Below are positions 37,056-45,300 of a DNA stretch of 64,000 bases, in pieces. Below the pieces are notes generated by a model, which made no database searches, was not told where the DNA came from, and saw nothing but the letters and a program-made list of their open reading frames with translations. Each line of letters begins with the position of its first letter. Position 1 is the stretch's first letter. Made by a program: the position numbers and the translations under genes. The DNA is from Paenibacillus lactis (GTDB lineage: Bacteria > Bacillota > Bacilli > Paenibacillales > Paenibacillaceae), in contig NZ_JAGGKI010000002.1 in the NCBI RefSeq assembly GCF_017873605.1, positions 434,001 to 498,000 of the forward strand. The letters are read 5' to 3'.

Positions 37056-38069
37056 TCAGGTCGATTCTCTTTCGCACACGGTGCAAGGCAGTACAATGGT
37101 CTGGATATCATCAAAGCCGATCTCGCCGTCGATCAGCTTCATCAGCAGCTTCGCCGCTTCGAGTCCCATCTGTCGCATCGGCAGCTCGATCGAGGTGATG
37201 GACGGACGGGCCAGCTGGGATACGACGGTATTGTCGAAGCCGATGACCGCTACGTCGTCCGGCACTGCATAGCCGAGCTCCTGCGCCCGCTCCACAACGC
37301 GGGAGGCAATGACGTCCCGGCCTGCGATAATAGCGGTTGGGCGGTCCTTCAGGCTCAGCAGCTTCTCGGTTTCCGCATATCCGCTGTCCTGCTCGAACGA
37401 ACCGATGGCAACCAGCTGCTCGTCGAACCGGCCCACGAATTCCTCCATCGCCAGACGATACCCGTTATACCGGTCAAGCGAGGCATCCACCTCCAGCGTG
37501 CATGGCGTAATAAGCGCAATGCGGCGGTGGCCCTTGCCGACTAAATACTTCACCGCTTCGTATGCCCCTTGTTCGTTATCCGCGTTAACGCTGTGGCATA
37601 GACCCGGGATGGCGGGCCTTCCAAGCAGCACGAACGGGAAGCGGTTCTTGATCAATTCATCGAATGGCTGATTGATGGCTGCCCCCATCAAAATCAGGCC
37701 GTCGGCCGACTGCTTCCGGTACACGTCGAGCAGATGATCCGCAAGCTTGCTTGTGCTGGGCTTCTGGAAGGAGAGCAGCAGATCGTAATTATTATCTCCC
37801 GTCGCCTGCCCGAGACCCTTGATCACGTCAAGAAGAATGCTGTTCTCCAGCCCGTCTACGGTGTCCTCGACGACCAAGCCGATGTTGTTCGTCTTCTTGG
37901 TCACTAATCCGCGCGCCGATTGATTCGGCCGGTAATTCAGCTTCTCGATTGCTTCAAAAATGCGTTTCTTCGTCGCTTCGGCCACATGGGCCGATCCATT
38001 CATCGCGAAGGATACGGTACATACTGCCACTCCCGCTTCGCGGGCGACGTCTCTAATGGTTGCTGCCAT
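37056..38069 (-). CDS. LacI-family transcriptional regulator
   Basis: DNA-binding regulator of about 337 residues. The ATG at 38069 follows AAGGAG and opens directly on the helix-turn-helix (ATIRDVAREAGVAVCTVSFAMNG, residues ~3-25) and hinge (LNYRPNQSARGLVT). The rest is a periplasmic-binding-protein-like effector domain (NNIGLVVEDT, LLGRPAIPGLCHSVNADNE, DDVAVIGFDNTVVSQL). The longer open frame at the 5' end has no ribosome binding site and covers the operators. It should repress the downstream uptake/hydrolysis operon and itself through TACAAAAACGTTTTTGTA-type sites, released by an oligosaccharide or monosaccharide that is not known. Confidence 0.95.
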   Translation of the reverse strand: MAATIRDVAREAGVAVCTVSFAMNGSAHVAEATKKRIFEAIEKLNYRPNQSARGLVTKKTNNIGLVVEDTVDGLENSILLDVIKGLGQATGDNNYDLLLSFQKPSTSKLADHLLDVYRKQSADGLILMGAAINQPFDELIKNRFPFVLLGRPAIPGLCHSVNADNEQGAYEAVKYLVGKGHRRIALITPCTLEVDASLDRYNGYRLAMEEFVGRFDEQLVAIGSFEQDSGYAETEKLLSLKDRPTAIIAGRDVIASRVVERAQELGYAVPDDVAVIGFDNTVVSQLARPSITSIELPMRQMGLEAAKLLMKLIDGEIGFDDIQTIVLPCTVCEREST

Positions 38070-38160
38070 GGTTATCTCCTTATCTCGAATGAAATCATAT
38101 GTAATCCGTGTAAGCGATATCATAATAACATAAACGATCGATTGGGGTAGTAGCTTGGTA

Positions 38161-38190
38161 TGCAAAACGTTTTTGCAAAAACGATTTGTA
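38161..38190. promoter_or_regulatory. Two overlapping LacI-type half-palindromic sites
   Basis: TGCAAAACGTTTTTGCA (38161-38177) and TGCAAAAACGATTTGTA (38174-38190) overlap by four bases. Both resemble the perfect operator at 36998-37015. They lie about 100 bases upstream of lacI and about 170 bases upstream of the GH20 gene core promoter. Confidence 0.65.
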
Positions 38191-38356
38191 TCTAAAATAC
38201 ACCCGTAATTTACCAGTGTCAACAGAATTTTTTCCTCGATTCGATACCGCGGATTTGGAATGAGTTACAGATTGCTGTTAAGAAACCGGTTCAGCCCGGC
38301 TTGATAAAATCCTTATTGCTTTCCGCCCACGATTGCAATACCATTAAACATTATAA

Positions 38357-38365
38357 TGATATAAT
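38357..38365 (+). promoter_or_regulatory. Extended -10 promoter of the GH20 gene
   Basis: TGATATAAT is a perfect extended -10, 39 bases upstream of the ATG. A second TATAAT at 38352-38357 overlaps. TTGCAA at 38333-38338 is a possible -35 but at non-standard spacing. Confidence 0.55.
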
Positions 38366-38404
38366 GTTGTGACGTAAAAATCGTGAAACAGGGGGATTAT
38401 CTCG

Positions 38405-40321
38405 ATGAAATTACGTTTCGAGGGCCTAACCGCGGATATTGAATCCGGTGCCCGGATATTGTTGCATGAGCTTGGCGTGGAGATGAGTGAGGACGGATTT
38501 CCTGTCCGCATCGGACAGTCGGAGGGCGAACTCGTGGTCGGCCGCGAAGCGGACCATGCCTACATCCGCTATGGGGCGAAGCATCAATTCTTCCGTGGAT
38601 TGGGCCTGCTCGTTCAGCACAGCCGCCAGCGCGAAGCCTTCCATATTCGGGAACAACAACAATTCGACCAGATCGGGCCTATGCTCGACCTGTCCCGCAA
38701 TGCAGTGCTCACGGTAGAGAGCTTCAAGCTGATGCTGAATAAACTCGCCTTAATGGGCATGAATACCGTCATGCTGTATATGGAGGATACGTACGAGATC
38801 GATGATGAGCCCTATTTTGGATATATGCGGGGCCGCTATACGCAGGAGGAGCTGCGGGAAATCGACGACTATGCCGATCAATTCGGCATTGAGGCGTTCC
38901 CGAGCATCCAGACCTTGGCACATCTGGAGGAATTCCTGAAGTGGGAGCCGATCAAGCATTACCGCGATACGAAGGGAGCGCTGCTCGTTGGCAGCGAGCG
39001 AACCGATTCCCTTATTGAACGGATGATCGAAGCAGCCACCGCCCCGTTCCGCAGCAAGAAAATCCACATCGGCATGGACGAGGCGGAGGAGCTCGGCCGC
39101 GGCAAATATTTGGACCTGAACGGATATGAGAGCCGCTTCGACATCATGCTCGCGCACCTGGACAAAGTGCTGGCTGCCGTCCGCAAGCGCGGACTCAAGC
39201 CGATGATGTGGAGCGACATGTTCCTCAAGCTCGCTTCAGGCGGAGGCGGCGATGCGGCATATTACGCTAAGGACACCTCGATCCCGGAAGAGATGGCCCG
39301 CCGCATCCCGAAGGACGTGGACATGGTGTACTGGGACTATACCCACATGGAGCCGGGGGACTATGAGAAGTTGATCGCAAATCACCGTCCTCTCGGCTGC
39401 AACCTCGTCTTTGCCGGCGCGGTTTGGATTTTCAATACGTTCGGCGTCAATTACGGGCTCTCCCTTAACGCATCCGATGTCGCATTGCAGATGTGTAAGC
39501 AGGAGGGCATCCGCGAGGTATACGCAACCATGTGGGGAGACGACGGAAATGAGGGCAATCCGTTCGCGGCCCTGCTGGGCCTTCAGTTATACGCAGAGCA
39601 TGCCTACTCGGAGCAAAAACCCTCCTGGGCCCACTTGGCCGAACGGGTAAAATTCTGCACGGGCATCGAGATGGACACCTTTCTGCTGCTCAAAGATCTG
39701 GACGAAATTCCGGGCCAGGAGCCGAACAATGCGAAGCAAAGTAATCCATCTAAATTTCTGCTGTACCAGGATGTGCTTCTCGGTTTATTCGACAAGCAGA
39801 TTGAGGGCTTGGACCTCGCGAACCATTACGCGGAGCTGGAGCAGCGCATTCGCGACAAGCGCTGCCCGGATGCCGGGCTGGATTATCTGTTCGACATGCC
39901 GGAAAAGCTGAGCGCCGTATTGAAGCGCAAAAGCGAAATCGGCATTACGTTGAAGCATGCCTATGATGCCAAGGATCACGAGTCGCTGCGGCAAATCGCC
40001 AAAAGCGTGCTTCCTGCCATCGCGGATGCCGTCCGTGACCTGCGCGCCTCGCACCGCATCCAGTGGCACCGGATGTTCAAGCCTTTCGGCTGGGAGGTCA
40101 TCGATATCCGCTACGGCGGCGTCCTCACCCGCCTGGACACCGCATCGCTCCGCATTCTTGATTATGTGGACGGACGAATCCCGCGGCTCGAGGAGCTGGA
40201 GCAGGAGCGGCTCGTGTTCAGCACCACCAACCGCTTCAACCACAAAGGCGTCGGCTGGTGCAGCCACTATTACCGGATGGCGTCGCCAAACGTATTCTAT
40301 CATGTGCTGAATCCGTTCTGA
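38405..40321 (+). CDS. Glycoside hydrolase family 20 beta-N-acetylhexosaminidase
   Basis: Exo-acting enzyme that removes terminal beta-GlcNAc/GalNAc, 638 residues, the length of the Paenibacillus Hex1-type subfamily. No signal peptide is seen, so it is probably cytoplasmic. The N-terminal GH20b-like domain covers residues 1 to ~95. The barrel follows (GPMLDLSRNAVLTVESFKLMLNKLALMGMNTVMLY, split by a turn). The catalytic Asp225-Glu226 pair lies in IHIGMDEAEELG; the Asp orients the substrate N-acetyl group and the Glu is the acid. WSDMF and VYWDYTHMEP line the site. AGGGGGA precedes the ATG. Divergent from lacI, so it may share regulation with the neighbouring operon. Confidence 0.92.
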   Translation: MKLRFEGLTADIESGARILLHELGVEMSEDGFPVRIGQSEGELVVGREADHAYIRYGAKHQFFRGLGLLVQHSRQREAFHIREQQQFDQIGPMLDLSRNAVLTVESFKLMLNKLALMGMNTVMLYMEDTYEIDDEPYFGYMRGRYTQEELREIDDYADQFGIEAFPSIQTLAHLEEFLKWEPIKHYRDTKGALLVGSERTDSLIERMIEAATAPFRSKKIHIGMDEAEELGRGKYLDLNGYESRFDIMLAHLDKVLAAVRKRGLKPMMWSDMFLKLASGGGGDAAYYAKDTSIPEEMARRIPKDVDMVYWDYTHMEPGDYEKLIANHRPLGCNLVFAGAVWIFNTFGVNYGLSLNASDVALQMCKQEGIREVYATMWGDDGNEGNPFAALLGLQLYAEHAYSEQKPSWAHLAERVKFCTGIEMDTFLLLKDLDEIPGQEPNNAKQSNPSKFLLYQDVLLGLFDKQIEGLDLANHYAELEQRIRDKRCPDAGLDYLFDMPEKLSAVLKRKSEIGITLKHAYDAKDHESLRQIAKSVLPAIADAVRDLRASHRIQWHRMFKPFGWEVIDIRYGGVLTRLDTASLRILDYVDGRIPRLEELEQERLVFSTTNRFNHKGVGWCSHYYRMASPNVFYHVLNPF

Positions 40322-40441
40322 TCCGGCAAACTCCGAATGGACCCGAAGGCCGAAGGCCCTCGGGTTACCAGGTCGTACCTCTCGTCCATGTCGCAGCAAT
40401 GAGCCAACATCATCGAACAAACAATGGGCCAACCACCAAGC

Positions 40442-40507
40442 CAACATGGAATCGACATTGGATCAACATTGAACCAACATTGGACCAACATTGGACCAAC
40501 ATGGAAT
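40442..40507. repeat. Six tandem 11-bp repeats
   Basis: Six contiguous 11-base units of consensus CAACATTGGAC. Units four and five are identical, and the first and last are both CAACATGGAAT. The period matches about one DNA helical turn. It lies downstream of the GH20 stop and upstream of the shared terminator, with no coding function visible. Confidence 0.88.
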
Positions 40508-40614
40508 CACCTCGAATCAAAGTTAAACCGGCTTCATCCGTTGAACCCAGCGTCTCATCCGCGGTAACTCAACCCATTTGCATCAGCTCGGCTGGCTCAT
40601 CCAACGAGTGACCC

Positions 40615-40648
40615 AAAAAAAGAGCGGCCCCAAGGGTCGCTCTTTTTT
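40615..40648. terminator. Bidirectional terminator
   Basis: Stem AGAGCGGCCC / GGGTCGCTCT with one G-T pair and a 3-base loop, flanked by an A-run on the left and a T-run on the right, between convergent genes. Confidence 0.88.
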
Positions 40649-40691
40649 CATAAAGTCAACGTTTCCTATAATCAAAGGCACTCCATTTATG

Positions 40692-41708
40692 CTACTCCAT
40701 GCGATCCCATAGCGCGCCGAAGGCCTCGGCATCCATTTCGAAAAACACCTGCGCATGGCTGTATTTTGCATAAGGCCCGCTTTTGAACAGCCGCAGCTCT
40801 ACCTTGGTTCCATCCTCCAGATTCAGATATAAGAATTTCTGTTCACCCGAACCGGCATCGTATATTCCGGCTTCCATCAGCTGGTTCTCCGCAACCGGCT
40901 TTGCCTCATATAACGCCTTGATGAAAGCGTCCAGTGAAGCATCCGCGGGCAGCTCCTCGAGACGGGTCTCCCCCATATTCCAGCTGTCAAAGTCCTGCCA
41001 CTGCGCTGAGGCGATCCGGCCGTCAAGCTTAAGCTTGCCCGCGATATCCTCACCCCGCATAACGGTAATGCCATTCAAATGCTCATATAACTCGGCAAAG
41101 ACCTGACCGTCGTGCTCTTCATAGGACATGATCCGAAACGTCTCATCGTACCCCTGTACCGCGTAAATATCCGCCTCGCCGATGGTGGAGGCAAGCTCCG
41201 TATAATCCGCCTGCGTGCTCCATTCCGTAATGCCCGCCGTCGTCCTGCCGAGCTTCTCTCCGCGCAGCTCCTTGGCCGTCTCGGCCGTGATCTGCGTCCC
41301 TGTCTGGGTGTAAATGTTGCCTTTATAGACGACCAGGCCGATCATATCCATCATGACGCCGTCGTCTTTCGGAAGCTCGATCGCAGGAAGCTCCACCTTC
41401 TCGTGCCCGGCTTCGGCCGGATCCCGAGGACCCTCCATCCCGGGCAGTGCGTCCTGGCCATCGCTCACGGTCGGCGTCACAGCAGGCGCTTCCGCTATAG
41501 GCGTATTCTCTGTCTGCCAGATGATCGATATCACCAGCACCACGCCTAGCATAACGGCAGCGCCAACGCCAGCCATGCCGATCCGGCTTCTCCTTATCGG
41601 CGGATGTTTCTCTTGCTCTTTTTCTCGGATTCCATTCATGAGACGTTCCTCCAATCCTTGATCAGGTTCTATACGATTTATCAATTTCTTGTAATCATTC
41701 CGGTTCAT
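40692..41708 (-). CDS. Membrane-anchored probable anti-sigma factor
   Basis: Single-pass protein of 338 residues. A ~45-residue cytoplasmic N-terminus (NRNDYKKLINRIEPDQGLEERLMNGI) is followed by one transmembrane helix (GMAGVGAAVMLGVVLVISIIW, about 44-64 in two halves), a Pro/Thr-rich stretch and an extracytoplasmic domain with no family I can name. Its start overlaps the stop of the ECF sigma gene by 4 bases (ATGA), so it is almost certainly the partner of that sigma factor. Anti-sigma function is inferred from the operon and topology. Confidence 0.78.
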   Translation of the reverse strand: MNRNDYKKLINRIEPDQGLEERLMNGIREKEQEKHPPIRRSRIGMAGVGAAVMLGVVLVISIIWQTENTPIAEAPAVTPTVSDGQDALPGMEGPRDPAEAGHEKVELPAIELPKDDGVMMDMIGLVVYKGNIYTQTGTQITAETAKELRGEKLGRTTAGITEWSTQADYTELASTIGEADIYAVQGYDETFRIMSYEEHDGQVFAELYEHLNGITVMRGEDIAGKLKLDGRIASAQWQDFDSWNMGETRLEELPADASLDAFIKALYEAKPVAENQLMEAGIYDAGSGEQKFLYLNLEDGTKVELRLFKSGPYAKYSHAQVFFEMDAEAFGALWDRME

Positions 41709-42196
41709 GGGCGCTCCTCCCCTTCCAGGTCCATTCGCAGCAGCTTTCTGCCGCGCTGAAGACGCATCTTGACGGCAGATTCGCTGATCTGGAGAATGCC
41801 GGCGATTTGCCGCACCGAATAATCCTCGTAATAAAACAGATGAATAACCGACTTGTATTTAAAAGGCAGGCCCATCACATGATCCATAAGCAGACGTTCC
41901 GACGGCTCCTCGAAGTAATCGTCCATATGCTCCATTCGGGTCACCCGTTTGCGCCACAAACTGGACAGCATGTTTTTGCACTGGTTTGTAATCACCCGGA
42001 TCAGCCAGGCTTTCTCGTGCTCCCTGTCTGTGAACACAGGTGCTTTGTTCATCAGCTTGATGAACGTTTCCTGCATGGCTTCCTCGGCATCCTGCTTGTT
42101 TCCAAGGTATACCATCGCAATTTTGAACAGCATGCCGCCGTAAAGTTCATAGGCTTCCGCAATATCCCCGCCCGGCCGGAGCGAATATGTCTGCAT
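41705..42196 (-). CDS. ECF-type RNA polymerase sigma factor
   Basis: Short sigma-70 factor of 163 residues. Region 2 is seen in YELYGGMLFKIAMVYLGNKQDAEEAMQETFIKLM and AWLIRVITNQCKNML. Region 4 is seen in LPFKYKSVIHLFYYEDYSVRQIAGIL and ESAVKMRLQRGRKLLRMDL. AAAAGGAGGTC precedes the ATG. The gene is coupled to the downstream membrane anti-sigma gene. The regulon and signal are unknown; the promoter region is only about 60 bases because the next operon's terminator lies at 42261-42299. Confidence 0.92.
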   Translation of the reverse strand: MQTYSLRPGGDIAEAYELYGGMLFKIAMVYLGNKQDAEEAMQETFIKLMNKAPVFTDREHEKAWLIRVITNQCKNMLSSLWRKRVTRMEHMDDYFEEPSERLLMDHVMGLPFKYKSVIHLFYYEDYSVRQIAGILQISESAVKMRLQRGRKLLRMDLEGEERP

Positions 42197-42260
42197 GGTG
42201 TTTCAGACCTCCTTTTACCCTTAACACAGTTATGGACGCAGATGGGTCACATTTGGGTAC

Positions 42261-42299
42261 AAAAAAAAAAGAGCCGTTCCCACAGGGAACAGCTCTTTT
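42261..42299 (-). terminator. Terminator after the nuclease/5'-nucleotidase gene
   Basis: Minus-strand stem AAAAGAGCTGTTCCC / GGGAACGGCTCTTTT followed by ten T residues, about 65 bases after the stop codon. Confidence 0.9.
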
Positions 42300-42363
42300 G
42301 CGGTCAATCCTCACAGCAGCGCGACACGCTGCCGTACATTTCGCACGATGATGTGCGCCCATG

Positions 42364-45300
42364 TTACTTCGCAAAGGTCAGCTTGCCCAGCATCCGGTTC
42401 AGCACCGCGGCGCTCTCGCCTCGCGTTGCATGGGACTTCGGCGCAAACCGCTGTCGGTTATCGCCGTTCAGAATATCAAGCTCGCCTAAAACTTGCACCG
42501 CTTCCTCGGCCCAAGCACCGATATGAGCCTCATCAGCGAAGCGGATTGGCACATCGCCGCCTTGCTCGTACCCGGCGTATTCCAGCGCCTTATGCGCCAT
42601 AGCCGCCATCTCTTCGCGCGTAATCGTCCGGTCCGGCCGGAATGTGCCGTCCGAATAACCATTGACGATGCCCGCTCCCACAGCCGCCCGGATCGAACCG
42701 GCATGCCAATCGTATACCGATATATCCTCGAAGGAATCCGGTCCCGCAGCAGCACTCAGACCGAGCGCCCTTACAATCAGCGCTGCAAACTCCGCCCGCG
42801 TGATCGGAGCATCCGGCACGAAGGCTTGCTCCGAACGTCCGGTTACAATCATCTTGGCAGCGAGTGATTCAACGTCCCCCTTCGACCAGTGGGAACCGAT
42901 GTCTGGGAACGTGGCCGTATTCCGGAGAACCAGATAAGTTCCGCTCTCCCGGCTGTAGATATCGACCTGCTGCGCGTTCACTTTGAACGGCACCGGTGTG
43001 TAGCGTCCCTCGTTCAGACGCACCACCGCCAGCGAATTGGCCGGTCCGGTCTGATCCACCACGACCGAACGTTTCACGTAAGAGGCAAATTCATTCAACT
43101 GTGCGGTTTTGCCGCTGGAGGCATGCGCCTCTACAGCGTAGTTCACCGCTTGCAGCGGGCGATAGCCCTGGGCTGCAGCTGCCTTCAGCGCGTCGGTATC
43201 CTTGGCCACCCGGACAACCAGGCGAATCCCCGCGGTATCCGTCCCAATCTGCTTCGCCAAGCCTTGAAGGTCAATCTCCTTCTTCGGCAGATCCAAGCTT
43301 CCGAAAGGCGTTACGACGCTCAGCACCTGGACGCCTGCTTGGGCAAGCCAAGCTTGCAACGCTTCGTTATCCACCGTAATCGAGGCGGATTGGAAAGGCT
43401 GCGTGCTTACGGCCTCGACCGTTACTTTTCCGCCAGTCGGCTGCTTCAACGCATCCTTCAAGGCAGACCCGGTCACCGTGCCGGAAGCTTCTCCATCCTT
43501 CACTTGAGCCTGCACCTTGACTTTGCCCGGCTCTGCAGGCGATGGCGTGCCGGTACCCGGCGGGTTCACCGGAGGGGTTGCCGGTCCAGGGGAACCCGGT
43601 GTGCCTGGATTTCCCGGCTGGCCAGGCTGCCCTGGCTGTCCTGGCTGCCCTGGATCCGGTCCTCCAGGAAGCGGTGCTCCCTTCAAGTCAACGATCCGGC
43701 CTTCGACTGCCGAGGTTTTGTCCGTAATCGTGCCTACCTTTTTCACATAACCCGAGAAAACCTCATAGTCCGGAAGATAAAGCAGCTTTACGCGCCCTTC
43801 CTGATAGGCCTTCTCTAGCGATGCGTAGAAATCGCCGCCCTTGGCGGTAAACGCGTTCGTAGCAACCTCGTACGATTGCTTCGGATCGATCAGCTCATAG
43901 CCGTTCTTGCCCTTCACTTCCATGCGGAGCACACGCTCACCGGCCGGTTTCGTGGAATCATAGTAGAACCTCATGCCGGCAATATGCGGGAACCGTCCGT
44001 CCTGGGCAGGGATTTTGGACACTCCGTTTTCCAGCGCCTCTTTAATTTCCTGACCGGTCAGGGTGATGGTAACCAGATCGTTGTTGAACGGCAGGACCGT
44101 CATGATGTCGCCCATCGTAACCTTGCCGGCTTCGATCGACTCCCGGATGCCTCCGCCGTTCTGCAGCGCGATCACCGCATTCGTTCCCGCTGCCCGCGCC
44201 GCATCCAGCATGCCGTCGGCAATCAGGTTTCCAAGATTCGTCTCCTTCGTCCGCACATCGGCCCGGACACCGTTTAATTTAACCTCCGTATAGCCGACCT
44301 CCGTCTGCTTCAGTTCCTCTACGCCCGGCTTATATTTCGTATTCAGAAGGTTGAGCGCCTCGGCATCCGGCTGGATCACGTACTGGCCGCTGCTATCCTT
44401 TTCATCAACCGAGATCAAGCGGCTGTTCCAATCCTGCAGAGCACCCTCGTCGTCGAACACGACTTCCAGCCTGCCTAGGAATTGACCCTTCTCGCCGGTC
44501 TGTACGATCAGCTTTGGCTCGCTGTCCGTACGATCCACGACGGCTTGATCCAGCTTGGTGTGGCTGTGCCCGCCCACGATAATATCGATGCCTTCCACGG
44601 CCTTGGCCAGGTTTACGTCGACGTCGTAGCCCAAGTGCGACAGCACGACGATTTTGTTAATGCCTTCCTGCTGAAGCATCGCGACGGTATCCTTAGCCTT
44701 CTGTACGGCATCGTCAAACGTGACCGGCCCCGGAGAGGCAATGTTCGCCGTGTCTTCGGTGGTCAGGCCGATCAGGCCGACCTCCTGGCCGTCCACTTCC
44801 ATGATGACCGCCGGATAAATGTTGGCGGCTTTGGCATCCCGCGTGACGCCATCGTTGAATTTCTCCCGAAGCACAGGATCTGCCGAGAAGTTCACATTCG
44901 AAGACACAAACGGGAATTTTGCGTTCTCGATGAATGCGTTCAACACCTCGGATCCTTTGTCGAATTCATGGTTTCCGAAGGTCATCGCATCGTATTGAAC
45001 CAGATTCATGAACGCCAGATCGGCTTGTCCTTCATATTGATTAAAATAGAGCGTCCCGGAGAATACATCCCCCGCATCCACAAGCAGCGGATTCACCGCT
45101 GAAGCCTTCGCTTCTTTAATGGCCGTCACCCGGCGCGCGATGTTGTCGGGCGAGCTGACGGTATCCAGATTCGCGTGCGTATCGTTCGTATGCAGAATCG
45201 TCAGCGGGAAGCCCGAAGCGGCCTCGCCCGTCAGGTCCAGCTGCGCGACCACCGGATCATGGTCGGACACGCGGCCTTTGGAGGCCGGGAAATCGGCGTT

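Larger units (their letters stand above)
38070..38404. other. Divergent regulatory region between lacI and the GH20 gene
   Basis: 335 bases without a gene. It contains overlapping LacI-type sites (38161-38190) on the lacI side and an extended -10 promoter (38357-38365) on the GH20 side. Confidence 0.6.
40322..40691. other. Intergenic region between convergent GH20 and anti-sigma genes
   Basis: 370 bases without a gene. It holds a hairpin ACCCGA...TCGGGT (40341-40366) just after the GH20 stop, an 11-bp tandem repeat (40442-40507) and a bidirectional terminator (40615-40648). Confidence 0.65.

Noticed and set aside
35224-37086. Long N-terminal extension of the solute-binding protein
   Set aside because: The extra 63 residues precede the lipoprotein signal peptide, include the LacI operator sequence and have no ribosome binding site; the start at 36897 is better.
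40442-40507. CRISPR array
   Set aside because: Units are 11 bases long with no unique spacers and no cas genes nearby.
42197-42260. ECF41-like promoter before the second ECF sigma gene
   Set aside because: TGTGACC and CGTC occur on the minus strand, but only six bases apart instead of sixteen.
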